From assembly GCF_944321625.1 (NCBI RefSeq), contig NZ_CALUMA010000068.1, forward strand, positions 1 to 51,419: a stretch of DNA of 51,419 bases, read 5' to 3'. The notes under the pieces were generated by a model, which saw only the letters and a list, made by a program, of their open reading frames with translations, made no database searches and had not been told where the DNA came from. This document shows positions 17,856 to 26,206 of the stretch, in pieces (position 1 is the stretch's first letter; every line of letters starts with the position of its first letter). Made by a program: the position numbers and the translations under genes. The stretch comes from an uncultured Slackia sp. GTDB taxonomy: Bacteria > Actinomycetota > Coriobacteriia > Coriobacteriales > Eggerthellaceae.

Positions 17856-18218
17856 ATGGCAAAGCATAAAGATAAGGGCCGTTTTAGGCTAATAAGGGGC
17901 GGAAAGATACCCAATGAATACCTAGAAGATGGTAAAATTCGCTTCGAATACGACCCTCGAAAAAGCAACCAGAATATGGAGAAGCACGGAATTGACTTCG
18001 AAGAGGCTCAGGCGCTGTGGGGCGACCCCAGAAAACTCGAGATGCATTCCGAATATAAGGGGGAGTATCGTCTTGCAGTTATTGGCCATCTTTCGGATGG
18101 ACTTTGGGTTGCAATAGCAACGCGTCGTGGCGAAAAAGTGAGAATCATCTCGGTGAGAAAGGCGACAAGGAAAGAGGTTGCGTTTTATGACAGAGAAGTT
18201 TACCGAATCGGAGTTTGA
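17856..18218 (+). CDS. brnT: BrnT-family ribonuclease toxin
   Basis: 120 aa. The core FEYDPRKSNQNMEKHGIDFE, then EAQALWGDP, and a C-terminal VRIISVRKATRKEVAFYD match the BrnT/DUF497 RelE-like fold, in which basic residues and the R-K-A-x-x-x-E segment support mRNA cleavage (family knowledge). A 25-residue Lys/Arg-rich N-terminal extension precedes the usual start. A strong GGGAGG lies 5 nt before the ATG. The antitoxin gene overlaps its 3' end, the normal toxin-first order of this family. Confidence 0.9.
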   Translation: MAKHKDKGRFRLIRGGKIPNEYLEDGKIRFEYDPRKSNQNMEKHGIDFEEAQALWGDPRKLEMHSEYKGEYRLAVIGHLSDGLWVAIATRRGEKVRIISVRKATRKEVAFYDREVYRIGV

Positions 18219-18594
18219 CAGGCTATTTGATGATGGCATGGACATCACCCCCTTTTTAGTCAAGGGGTCGGTGCGCGCTCCCAATATGGAAACGCGCAAG
18301 GTCAATGTTGATCTTCCCGTCTGGATGATTACCCAACTCGATAGGGAGGCTGCGCGGCTGAGCATTCCCCGCCAGGCGGTTATCAAAATCATGATTGACG
18401 AAGGGCTCGAACGTCGCGGGATGCATTCCGCTTTGCCTCGACGGGTGGTCACTTACATTCGTGAGGGGGACGATATGGTTAAGACCGAGGAAGATGTATC
18501 GTGCGTTACCGATGAACGCGTACTCAAAAAGATTATCGATGCAAGGTTGGCGCAGCGTGAGGCCCAGGCAGCGCAAGACGTCAAAGAGGGTTAA
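18187..18594 (+). CDS. brnA: Ribbon-helix-helix antitoxin partner of BrnT (BrnA/CopG-like)
   Basis: 135 aa. A central ribbon-helix-helix DNA-binding motif (RKVNVDLPVWMITQLDREAA then LSIPRQAVIKIMIDEGLE, about 40-80) follows an acidic N-terminal segment likely to neutralise the toxin. The ATG at 18187 follows GAGG at 9 nt and overlaps brnT by 32 bp; a TTG at 18178 is less likely. At 135 aa it is longer than usual BrnA proteins because of a charged C-terminal extension (about 82-135). Autorepression of the pair would be expected from the fold. Confidence 0.85.
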   Translation: MTEKFTESEFDRLFDDGMDITPFLVKGSVRAPNMETRKVNVDLPVWMITQLDREAARLSIPRQAVIKIMIDEGLERRGMHSALPRRVVTYIREGDDMVKTEEDVSCVTDERVLKKIIDARLAQREAQAAQDVKEG

Positions 18595-18748
18595 GAGCGA
18601 AAAAATTTTTCAAATTCTTGCAAGGATTCGTCGAGCTGGCTCGTGTTCATGGTGAGAAGGGTCGAAGGGCAAGGTGAAAAGCCCGGATTCCCCCTCGGAA
18701 ATCGCGAAAAGACGTACACTATGATATCGAGAGAAAGGCGGCGCGATT

Positions 18749-19309
18749 ATGAAGGCGAAGGAGAGCATGGCGTTCAGCGCAAGCAAGAAGACGTTTGGAA
18801 AGCGGGCTTGGATTGCCGCTGCGACTGCTGCCCTGATGGTTGCCGCAATGGCAGCGCTGGCGGGCTGCGCGGCTAATGCGGTCGAGGGAGGCGAGCCTGC
18901 CATTCAGGCCGATGCGTCTCAGGCGGTTGCCGCCACCCAGTCGGCGCTCGAGGAGGTTGCGGTTGGTTCTTCCGCGCGAGGCGCTCAGGCGACCTGCCCC
19001 GGTTATGTGGACGAAGACGGCGACGGTATCTGTGACAACTGCGGGACCACCTGCGGATCGTGCCCCGGATTCGTCGATGCTGACGGCGACGGTGTGTGCG
19101 ACAACTACGGCACCGGCAACGGCTACGGCAATGGTGCGGGTAACGGAAACGGCGCTGGCAACGGTTATGGTGCCGGCAACGGCGCGGGTGCGGGCTATGT
19201 CGATTCCGACGGCGACGGCGTGTGCGATAACTACGGCACCGGCAACGGTTATAGTTGTGGCAACGGCGGCGGCCACCACGGCGCTGGCCACGGCTGCGGG
19301 CGTTGGTAG
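18749..19309 (+). CDS. Secreted lipoprotein with three DxDGDGxCDN calcium-binding-like repeats
   Basis: 186 aa. A basic N-terminus and hydrophobic segment end in the lipobox LAGC (about 36-39). Three repeats follow: GYVDEDGDGICDNCG, GFVDADGDGVCDNYG and GYVDSDGDGVCDNYG. The Asp-x-Asp-Gly-Asp-Gly loop resembles EF-hand-like, dockerin or thrombospondin type 3 calcium loops. The last repeats are separated by Gly/Asn/Tyr/Ala-rich spacer (GYGNGAGNGNGAGN), and the tail is His/Gly-rich with a final Cys (GGGHHGAGHGCGRW). It lies 85 bp upstream of an ECF sigma gene. Calcium or transition-metal binding outside the cell is inferred. Confidence 0.85.
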   Translation: MKAKESMAFSASKKTFGKRAWIAAATAALMVAAMAALAGCAANAVEGGEPAIQADASQAVAATQSALEEVAVGSSARGAQATCPGYVDEDGDGICDNCGTTCGSCPGFVDADGDGVCDNYGTGNGYGNGAGNGNGAGNGYGAGNGAGAGYVDSDGDGVCDNYGTGNGYSCGNGGGHHGAGHGCGRW

Positions 19310-19394
19310 CAGATAGAACTTCTGTCGAAGAGCGGGTCGCGATGCGGTCCGCTTCGCATGAAGCATTGTGTGGTTGAACTTCAAAGGGGGATGG

Positions 19395-19880
19395 GTGCGT
19401 GAATCGCGCGAAATAGAGCGAGTCATGGGGCTGTTCGGCGACGCCGTGTGGCGCGCCTGCATTCTCTATCTTCCCCCGACAGACGCGGAGGACGTATTCC
19501 AAGATACGTTTCTCAAATTCGCCATGCATGATGCTCCTTTCCGGGGTGACGAGCATGTCAAGGCATGGCTTTTGCGCGTGGCTATGAACGAATGTAAGGA
19601 TGTGCTCAAATCGGCGCGGCGCAGGAACGCATCGCTCGATGAGCGGCTTGAGAGCTGCGGTAACGAGGACCTGGGCGTGGAGTCGGGGAGCGCCCAGGGA
19701 TTACGCGAGATCCTGGACGCTATGGACTCGCTGGGCGATCCGCCCAAAACCCAGCTCTATCTTTCATTGTATGAAGGCTATTCCGCACGTGAGATTTCGG
19801 AGATATGCGACATGCCTGAAGGCACGGTGTATTCCTGGATTTCGCGTGGTAAGACGCGGCTTAAGGAGGCGTTGTCATGA
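19395..19880 (+). CDS. ECF-type RNA polymerase sigma factor
   Basis: 161 aa. Region 2 (CILYLPPTDAEDVFQDTFLKF, then HVKAWLLRVAMNECKDVLKS) and region 4 (LYLSLYEGYSAREISEICDM, PEGTVYSWISRGKTRLKEAL) are both complete. GTG at 19395 is preferred because AAAGGGGG lies just upstream; a GTG at 19368 would add nine unlikely residues. The stop codon overlaps the next start (ATGA), so it is translationally coupled to the anti-sigma gene. Target promoters unknown; the upstream lipoprotein is a candidate. Confidence 0.92.
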   Translation: MRESREIERVMGLFGDAVWRACILYLPPTDAEDVFQDTFLKFAMHDAPFRGDEHVKAWLLRVAMNECKDVLKSARRRNASLDERLESCGNEDLGVESGSAQGLREILDAMDSLGDPPKTQLYLSLYEGYSAREISEICDMPEGTVYSWISRGKTRLKEALS

Positions 19881-20968
19881 GCGATATGGAAAAGCGCGTC
19901 CATGACGCCTTCGATGCCGTGCATGCGCCTGAGTGCGTGAAGGCGAACGCCCTTGCCGCCATCGAAGCGAAGCGAGCGGAGCTGGCTGCCTCTGAGGGGC
20001 GCACGTTGGCATCTTCCACGGCGCCTGGCGTGATTGATTCCGACGTTGCTGCTGTTAACGTGACTGCTGATGTGCGCCGCGAGGAACGACGCGAGCATTC
20101 CGCTCGCAAGGCGTCCGTCGCGGGTCGGGAGCGCGTCCCTCGCGAGAAGCGCGGCGGGTTCCGCTTGCTGGGAGCCAAGATCGCCGTGGCCGCATGTCTG
20201 GTGCTCGCCGCATTCGGCGTGGGCGGGTTCGCCATCGCCACGCCGACGGCATACGTCGGCATAGACGTGAACCCTTCCATCGAACTGGGCATCAACCGTT
20301 TTGACCACGTGGTCGAAGCCAAGGCGTACAACGATGATGGCCAGGCGGTGCTCGACCAGGCTCAGGTGCGTGGCATGGCCTATGCCGATGCGCTTGCCGC
20401 CATCGAATCGGCCATGGCCGATCAGGGCTATCTCGCTCAAGACTCCGTAATCGAAGTGAATGTGGTGTGCGATGACGACAATCGCTACGCTTCCATCGAA
20501 TCGACCTGCATGAACTGTTTCAGCGGTTCGGGATCGGGCGCCCATTGCTCGCGCGCCACCGCCGACGAGCATCATGAGGCCGCGTCATGCGGGATGGGCT
20601 TGGGCAAGTACCGCGCCTATCAGGCGCTCAGCGACGCGGGCGTGGACATTACCGCCGATGAGGCCAGCGCCATGACCATGCGCGAGCTCTACGACCTGGG
20701 CGCCGATGCCGGCGTCGATATCGAGTGGGGCTGCGGCGCGGGGCACGGCGCAGGCCACGGAAGCGGCAAGGGGGCCTCGGACGGTTCGGCGGATGCGGAA
20801 TCGGTCGACTGCGACGATGCTTCAGGCGCCGGTGCGCAAGGTCAGGGGCAAGGCCAAAACCAAGGTCAGGGTGCAGGCCAGGCCTCGGGATCAGGTTCCG
20901 GTCAGGGCGGCCAGGGCCATGGGCAGGGGCACAGGTCCGGCCACGGCATGGGATATGGACATGAGTGA
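19877..20968 (+). CDS. RsgI-like membrane anti-sigma factor with Gly/Gln/His-rich extracellular tail
   Basis: 363 aa. A cytoplasmic N-terminal part (1-95), one TM helix (about 99-122), then the RsgI-type middle segment AYVGIDVNPSIELGINRFDH (about 127-146) with VVEAKAYNDDGQAVL. After a Cys/His-containing region (CMNCF, HCSRATADEHHE) the last 80 residues are Gly/Gln/His-rich with GHGAGHGSGKG and GQGQGQNQGQG repeats. RsgI proteins normally hold SigI; here the partner is an ECF factor starting 4 bp of overlap upstream. The His-rich tail could bind metal ions or cell-wall polymers (inference). Confidence 0.87.
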   Translation: MSDMEKRVHDAFDAVHAPECVKANALAAIEAKRAELAASEGRTLASSTAPGVIDSDVAAVNVTADVRREERREHSARKASVAGRERVPREKRGGFRLLGAKIAVAACLVLAAFGVGGFAIATPTAYVGIDVNPSIELGINRFDHVVEAKAYNDDGQAVLDQAQVRGMAYADALAAIESAMADQGYLAQDSVIEVNVVCDDDNRYASIESTCMNCFSGSGSGAHCSRATADEHHEAASCGMGLGKYRAYQALSDAGVDITADEASAMTMRELYDLGADAGVDIEWGCGAGHGAGHGSGKGASDGSADAESVDCDDASGAGAQGQGQGQNQGQGAGQASGSGSGQGGQGHGQGHRSGHGMGYGHE

Positions 20969-20987
20969 CGGGTAATAGACAAGCGCT

Positions 20988-21018
20988 TTGCATTCATTTT
21001 TCTCGACTTTGCTATAAT
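20988..21018 (+). promoter_or_regulatory. Sigma-70-like promoter candidate
   Basis: A consensus TATAAT at 21013-21018 is preceded by TTGCAT at 20988-20993 with a 19-bp spacer, longer than ideal. Transcription would start near 21025, about 17 bp before a strong terminator and 127 bp before the FAD-dehydrogenase gene. Confidence 0.5.
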
Positions 21019-21041
21019 CGCGTGTCGTTTTTGAGTATGAC

Positions 21042-21071
21042 GGCGTGACGCTTCGGCGTCGCGCCTTTTTT
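21042..21071 (+). terminator. Intrinsic terminator with TTCG loop
   Basis: GGCGTGACGC (21042-21051) and GCGTCGCGCC (21056-21065), with one wobble pair, enclose a TTCG tetraloop and are followed by six T. It probably ends the sigma/anti-sigma operon. Because a promoter-like TATAAT lies just upstream, it could also attenuate a short leader transcript. Confidence 0.9.
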
Positions 21072-21151
21072 CGGGTTGGGACTGCCGCACGGCTTTGTGA
21101 AGAATCGCATTTCCGTCGCGGCTTTTCGCTTTGCGAGAAATCGGAGTTCGC

Positions 21152-22606
21152 ATGAGCAATCAGAGCGCTGACATTCACGGTGTGAGCAGCATGAATACGC
21201 GTTATACCGACGTCGTCATCGTGGGCGCGGGGCCTTCGGGCATCTTCACGGCGTTGGGCATGCTTGCCACAGGCTCTTCGGCGAATATCGTCATTGTGGA
21301 GAAGGGTCTGCCCATCGAACGCCGCAGCTGCCCCAAGGCCAAGGTAGGTCATTGCGTGGGGTGCAACCCTTGCCGCATCACCACGGGCTTTTCGGGCGCC
21401 GGCGCTTTCTCCGACGGCAAGCTGTCGCTCTCGTACGAGGTGGGCGGCGACCTGCCCGACCTTATCGGCGCCGATCTCGCTCAAAGCACCATTGAGCAGG
21501 TCGATCGCGTCTATCTTGACTTCGGAGCCGACGAGCATGTGGAAGGCGTGGGCAATCCTGACGAGGTGAAAGAGATTCGCCGTCGCGCCATTCAGGCGGG
21601 TCTCAAGCTGGTGGATTGCCCCATCAGGCACCTGGGCACCGAGAAGGCGCAGGAGATCTACGGTCGCATCGAGGACCACCTGCGCGCCGCCGGCGTCGAG
21701 CTGCTGTTCGAGACCGAATGCCTGAACGTGATCATGGAGGGCGTGCACAACGTGGGGCCCGTCTGCCGCGGCGTGCGGGTGTGCCGTGACGGCGAGGAGT
21801 TCGACATCCTTGCCGACCGCACGGTCATCGCTACGGGTCGTCGCGGAGCCGATTGGCTCGAGCGCCTGTGCGCCATGCACGGCATCGAGCATGCCCCCGG
21901 ACCGGTGGACATAGGCGTACGCGTGGAGATGCGCAACGAGGTCATGGAGCGCGTGAACAACGTGCTCTACGAAAGCAAGCTTATCGGGTACCCCAATCCG
22001 TTCCGCAACAAGGTGCGCACGTTCTGCCAGAACCCCGGCGGGTTCGTGAGCCAAGAGAACTACGACGGCGGTCTGGCGGTGGTCAACGGCCATTCCTATA
22101 AGGAGCGCAAATCGGAGAACACCAATCTCGCCATTCTGTGCTCGAGCAATTTCCGCGAGCCGTTCGATCAGCCTATCGCCTATGCCCAAAAGATTGGCAA
22201 GCTGGTGAATATGCTGGGCGCGGGTCATATTCTGGTGCAGCGGTTCGGCGACATTCTGGACGGAAAGCGCACGTGGCAGCACGAACTCGACCGTTCCAAC
22301 GTGCGGCCCACGCTGCCCGACGCCGTGGCGGGCGACATCACCAGCGCGCTGCCGTATCGAACGATGACGTCCATCATCAACTTCATGCGCGCGGTGGATG
22401 AGGCCATTCCTGGCTTCGCGGCCGACGAGACGCTGCTGTATGCGCCCGAGCTCAAGTTCTACAGCAATCGCGTGAAGATGGACGAGCGCTTCGACACCAA
22501 CATCGACAACCTCCACTGTCTGGGCGATTCGAGCGGCTGGACGCGCGGCCTCATGATGGCCAGCGTCATGGGCTGGCTCATGGGACAGCGACTGGCGGGG
22601 GAGTAG
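21152..22606 (+). CDS. FAD-dependent dehydrogenase (COG2509-like NAD(P)/FAD oxidoreductase)
   Basis: 484 aa. An N-terminal dinucleotide-binding fold (TDVVIVGAGPSGIFTALGML) precedes CPKAKVGHCVGCNPCRITTG, a Cys-rich segment, and the family signature FSGAGAFSDGKLSLS. The C-terminal FAD contacts are in LHCLGDSSGWTRGLMMASVM. This is the uncharacterised FAD-dehydrogenase family widespread in anaerobes; the substrate is unknown. The ATG at 21152 follows CGGAG; a start at 21131 lacks a site. It is 9 bp upstream of the MFS gene, so the two are likely cotranscribed. Confidence 0.9.
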   Translation: MSNQSADIHGVSSMNTRYTDVVIVGAGPSGIFTALGMLATGSSANIVIVEKGLPIERRSCPKAKVGHCVGCNPCRITTGFSGAGAFSDGKLSLSYEVGGDLPDLIGADLAQSTIEQVDRVYLDFGADEHVEGVGNPDEVKEIRRRAIQAGLKLVDCPIRHLGTEKAQEIYGRIEDHLRAAGVELLFETECLNVIMEGVHNVGPVCRGVRVCRDGEEFDILADRTVIATGRRGADWLERLCAMHGIEHAPGPVDIGVRVEMRNEVMERVNNVLYESKLIGYPNPFRNKVRTFCQNPGGFVSQENYDGGLAVVNGHSYKERKSENTNLAILCSSNFREPFDQPIAYAQKIGKLVNMLGAGHILVQRFGDILDGKRTWQHELDRSNVRPTLPDAVAGDITSALPYRTMTSIINFMRAVDEAIPGFAADETLLYAPELKFYSNRVKMDERFDTNIDNLHCLGDSSGWTRGLMMASVMGWLMGQRLAGE

Positions 22607-22615
22607 AGGCGGAAT

Positions 22616-23869
22616 ATGAGCAAAGGCATGGAGAAAGACGCGCCGATGACGGCCAAAGCGTGGCTGCCGCTTTTGGGCATGGCGGTGTCGACGTTCATAT
22701 TCAATACCTCCGAGTTCATGCCGGTGGGTCTGCTGGTGGACATCGCCGCCGATTTCCAGGTGAGCGAGGCTGTGGCGGGCATGCTGGTGAGCGTGTATGC
22801 GTGGGCGGTCATGATTCTGTCGCTGCCGCTCATGATTTTCGCGTCGCGATTCGATTTCCGCCGTATGATTCTGGGCGTTATCGCGGTGTTCATGCTGGGA
22901 CAGGCGGTGTCGGCCATCGCCGCGAATTATTGGATGCTCATGGGCGCTCGCCTTGTAGTGGCCTGCGCGCATGCGGTGTTCTGGTCGGTTGCGTCGCCTA
23001 TCGCCATTCGTCTGGTGCCGTTGCCGTATCGCCCCATGGCCATGAGCGTGATTGTCGTGGGATCTTCGATTGCGATGATTGCGGGCCTGCCGCTGGGCCG
23101 CGTGATTGGCCTGGCGCTCGGGTGGCGTGCGACGTTCGTCTGCATCGCCGCGGTATCGCTGGCGCTGCTCGCGTATTTCTTCGTCGTGTTTCCCAAGCTT
23201 GATTCGGGTGCGCCGTTCTCATTGCGTCGCCTTCCGGAGCTGTTGAAGAATCCGGCGCTCTTGGCGCTCTACATCATCACCGCGCTCATGGCGACCGGCT
23301 ATTACGAGGCGTACAGCTACATCGAGCCGTTCCTGCAGCAGATGGGCGGCATGTCCGACCAGGGCATCACCATCGCGCTCGCGCTGTTCGGCGTGGCGGG
23401 CGTGGCGGCAAGCGTGCTGTTCTCGCGCCTGTACGACACGCGGCGCTTCGCATTTCTTGCGATTGCGGTGGGAGGCATCGCTGTGGCGCTGGTGCTGCTG
23501 CGCGTTGCGGCGCTGACACCGGCGGCCGTGTTCGCGCTGTGCATGCTGTGGGGCGTGTGCGGAACCGCCACCAACGTGGCGCTTCAGGCCGAGGTCATCA
23601 AGGTATCGCCTGAGGATGCTTCTCCTGTTGCCATGTCCATCTATTCCGGCATCTACAACTTAGGGATTGGCACCGGCGCGGCAATCGGCGGAGCCGCCAG
23701 CGTGAGTTTGGGCATGGGCTCCATCGGGTTCGTGGGCTTTGTGTTCGTTGCGGTGTCGTGCGCGTTGTGCGCCTTGGTGCTTCCCAAGGCCGTTAAGAAG
23801 GTCGCCCTTGCGCGCCTCGCCGCCGCCCGCGCTGAACGTGCCGCTCGTCGCGCCGAACGTCTGCAATAG
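22616..23869 (+). CDS. MFS transporter, sugar-efflux/AraJ (SotB)-like
   Basis: 417 aa with 12 predicted membrane segments. FIFNTSEFMPVGLLVDIAAD in helix 1 and the loop RFDFRRMILG after helix 2 match drug/sugar efflux DHA1 transporters of the SotB/AraJ type. Most of the length is membrane; the C-terminal 30 residues are Ala/Arg-rich. A short 9-bp gap follows the FAD-dehydrogenase gene. It exports rather than imports by family analogy; the substrate is not known. Confidence 0.9.
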   Translation: MSKGMEKDAPMTAKAWLPLLGMAVSTFIFNTSEFMPVGLLVDIAADFQVSEAVAGMLVSVYAWAVMILSLPLMIFASRFDFRRMILGVIAVFMLGQAVSAIAANYWMLMGARLVVACAHAVFWSVASPIAIRLVPLPYRPMAMSVIVVGSSIAMIAGLPLGRVIGLALGWRATFVCIAAVSLALLAYFFVVFPKLDSGAPFSLRRLPELLKNPALLALYIITALMATGYYEAYSYIEPFLQQMGGMSDQGITIALALFGVAGVAASVLFSRLYDTRRFAFLAIAVGGIAVALVLLRVAALTPAAVFALCMLWGVCGTATNVALQAEVIKVSPEDASPVAMSIYSGIYNLGIGTGAAIGGAASVSLGMGSIGFVGFVFVAVSCALCALVLPKAVKKVALARLAAARAERAARRAERLQ

Positions 23870-23973
23870 AGCCGCGCACATATTGCCTCGCTGCCGCTCG
23901 CCAAGAAATGCCTCTTGAGGGCTCTACGCCGATGGATTCGGCGATACCATGCGTTTCATATCGAATCAGTGAA

Positions 23974-23989
23974 CCACGATATATTGTGG
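23974..23989. promoter_or_regulatory. 16-bp near-palindrome upstream of the formate/nitrite channel gene
   Basis: CCACGATATATTGTGG is a dyad with one mismatched pair. It lies 25 bp before the start codon and includes a TATATT that could be the -10. It is a candidate operator for the channel gene; no matching regulator is evident nearby. Confidence 0.45.
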
Positions 23990-24014
23990 CGTCATGGCAA
24001 AGGGGGACCGATAT

Positions 24015-24842
24015 ATGGCATTGTCTCAGGAGGATCTGAACGCACTCAAGCCGGACGCGCTAACGCCTGCGCAAACCGAGGCGAAGGCCGAGGGCATCGG
24101 CGTTACCAAAGCGGGCATGGCGCCTGCGAAGTGCTTCGTGTCGGCCATGCTGGCGGGCGCATTCATCGCGTTCGGCGGCATGTTCTTCTGCCTCTTCCTG
24201 GGCGACCCCACCATTCCCTTCGCCGTGCAGCGTCTGGTAGGCGGCATGTGCTTCTGTCTGGGGCTTGCGCTTGTGCTGGTGTGCGGAGCCGAGCTGTTCA
24301 CCGGCAATATCCTCATGTGTGCGGCGAAGGCCTCCGGCAAGATAGGCTGGGGCGGCATGCTCAAGAACTGGGCACTCGTGTGGGTGGGCAATCTCGCGGG
24401 TGCGCTGGTGGCTGTAGCACTGATCTACTTCGCTCAGATGTGGGCGATGAACGGCGGTGCCGTGGGCGAGGCCATGGTGAGCGTGGCGGCAAGCAAGGTG
24501 ACGCCCGACTGGGTTACGCTGTTCTTCAAAGGCATCATGTGCAACGTGCTCGTGTGTCTGGCGGTATGGATCGGGTTCGCTGGCCGCACCGTGGTCGACA
24601 AGGTAATCGGCATCATCCTTCCCATCTCCGCCTTCGTGGCATGCGGATTTGAGCACTGCGTGGCGAACATGTTCTTCCTGCCGATGGGCCTCATTCTGAA
24701 TATGGCAGGTTTCGGCGATCCCGGCATCATGTCGATGGGCGGCATCCTTTATAACCTTTCGGCGGCCACGCTGGGCAACATCGTGGGCGGCCTGCTGGTG
24801 GGCATGGCCTACTGGTTCATCTACGCGAAGAAGGGCGAGTAG
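24015..24842 (+). CDS. Formate/nitrite transporter family channel (FocA/NirC-like)
   Basis: 275 aa with six membrane segments. FNT features visible include GAFIAFGGMFF in helix 1, LVLVCGAELFTGN (FNT signature) and GFEHCVANMFFLPMG with the central-pore His. A 50-residue Ala/Lys-rich cytoplasmic N-terminus precedes helix 1. The ATG at 24015 follows AGGGGG at 8 nt; an ATG at 23994 lacks spacing. Either formate or nitrite would suit this nitrate-reducing organism. A palindrome lies at its promoter. No pyruvate formate-lyase gene is adjacent. Confidence 0.93.
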   Translation: MALSQEDLNALKPDALTPAQTEAKAEGIGVTKAGMAPAKCFVSAMLAGAFIAFGGMFFCLFLGDPTIPFAVQRLVGGMCFCLGLALVLVCGAELFTGNILMCAAKASGKIGWGGMLKNWALVWVGNLAGALVAVALIYFAQMWAMNGGAVGEAMVSVAASKVTPDWVTLFFKGIMCNVLVCLAVWIGFAGRTVVDKVIGIILPISAFVACGFEHCVANMFFLPMGLILNMAGFGDPGIMSMGGILYNLSAATLGNIVGGLLVGMAYWFIYAKKGE

Positions 24843-25054
24843 CTCTTCGGGCGTGATTGCGGCTCTATGGCGTTGGCGCGACAATAGCCACAAGGCGATG
24901 GCGGCCTAGCGACAGCGATGTGGAAACGGGGCATGGCAAACAGCGGCAGAGCGATACGTCCAGCAACAGCGGCCTGGCGACAAGAGTATGGCGATAGCTG
25001 CCCATCCTGCAACAAATGTATGATCTTGAGCGGTGTACTCCATCCTAAAATGCG

Positions 25055-25095
25055 GTTCATGAGTATTCTATACACTGTATAAAATACTCATGAAC
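25055..25095. repeat. Perfect 13-bp inverted repeat between convergent genes
   Basis: GTTCATGAGTATT (25055-25067) pairs perfectly with 25083-25095 around a 15-nt centre that is itself dyad-like (TATACACTGTATA). It is AT-rich without a terminal T run. It sits between the ends of the channel gene and the leftward hydrolase gene, so it may be a weak bidirectional terminator, or a protein-binding palindrome. Confidence 0.75.
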
Positions 25096-25120
25096 AGGAA
25101 GAATGGCTACTGTCAGCAAT

Positions 25121-25969
25121 TTATCCGATACTGGTAAGACGTCCTTGGTAGCCGCAACATACGCGAGCGGAATGATTTTCGCGCGCGAGCGTTTCAGCGA
25201 ACGTCTTAAGGGCCAGGTCGTATTCGTTGTTGTTCTCGGAGATGTGCATGGCGGCAACCGCTTCGAGTCTGTTGCTCAAGAGCGAGGCAAGCTCATCGGA
25301 TGCCTGCGCATTGGAGAGGTGTCCGAATTCAGATGCGATGCGTTGCTTGACCACATACGGATACGGTCCGCGCTCGAGCATCTTGGAATCGTGGTTGCAT
25401 TCCAGAGCCAAAAGCCGCACGTCTTGGAGCGCATCGTGGGCGGCGGGCGTGACAATGCCCGAATCCGTCATGAATCCCACCACGTCGCCGTCACACTCGA
25501 TGCGGAATCCGAACGATGCCGCCGCATCGTGTGACGTGACGAAGGGGAAGATGCGCATGCCCGCGAGCTCGAGTTCAGTCGGGCGACCGCTTTTCTGCGC
25601 GATGCCGATGCCCGCTTTGCCCGTGCCGCTCGCATCCGCCCCAAACGACAGCACACGGTGCGTCTCGGCAATCTCTTGAAGCGGCTTGCTTGCGGCGAGC
25701 GTGGCAGGGTTTGCGAACACGTCGGGGCGTGCGTCAAGTTTCGCCAGCCCGCGCAGCACCACGCCAAGGCCTTTGGTGTGGTCGGTGTGTTCGTGCGTCA
25801 CCAGGATGGCCTCGATGCGCGCGGGGTCGAAGTCCGCCTCGGCGCAACGTGCCATGAAGTCTTTCTTACTGATGCCGCAGTCGATAAGCACGGCGCGTCC
25901 GGTGTCGGCGTCCTCGATTACTGATGCGTTTCCGCGGCTTCCGCTTGCAAGGATGTGTAGTCTAAGCAT
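25121..25969 (-). CDS. MBL-fold metallo-hydrolase, WalJ/YycJ-like
   Basis: 282 aa. The N-terminal LHILASGSRGNASVIEDADT is the YycJ/WalJ hallmark, followed by the metal-site THEHTDHTKG, then FVTSHDAAASFGF and LALECNHD. Most members are cytoplasmic, DNA-related exonuclease-like hydrolases linked to cell-wall regulation and mismatch repair. The start at 25969 follows GGAG and opens the domain; longer frames are out of family. Transcribed alone, leftward, away from the reductase gene. Confidence 0.93.
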   Translation of the reverse strand: MLRLHILASGSRGNASVIEDADTGRAVLIDCGISKKDFMARCAEADFDPARIEAILVTHEHTDHTKGLGVVLRGLAKLDARPDVFANPATLAASKPLQEIAETHRVLSFGADASGTGKAGIGIAQKSGRPTELELAGMRIFPFVTSHDAAASFGFRIECDGDVVGFMTDSGIVTPAAHDALQDVRLLALECNHDSKMLERGPYPYVVKQRIASEFGHLSNAQASDELASLLSNRLEAVAAMHISENNNEYDLALKTFAETLARENHSARVCCGYQGRLTSIG

Positions 25970-26168
25970 TCTGTTCTCCGTGTAAGCTCGGCACTCCAAT
26001 GCCCGCCATGTGCAGTGCATTCGCTTTCGCCCAAGTATGTGTATAAATGCGTCTCGGAAATCAAAAATATTAGCACCATATTCAAGGACAGGAAATCTTG
26101 GGCAAGCGGAACGTGCCAGAATGGCGCATCGCAGCAAGACACGCTGCATTTCCTTGGGACAAAACAGC

Positions 26169-26174
26169 TATAAT
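26169..26174 (+). promoter_or_regulatory. -10 box of the old-yellow-enzyme gene
   Basis: Consensus TATAAT 32 bp upstream of the start codon, within an AT-rich patch. No matching -35 is obvious, so it may need an activator. Confidence 0.5.
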
Positions 26175-26206
26175 GGGTAAAGATAATCCGATGAAGGGGG
26201 ATGCCC

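Noticed and set aside
19877..20968. SigI/RsgI system of Firmicutes
   Set aside because: The partner has ECF regions 2 and 4, not the SigI domain, so only the anti-sigma middle segment matches.
20891..22972. 693-codon open frame opposite the FAD-dehydrogenase gene
   Set aside because: No domain; antisense.
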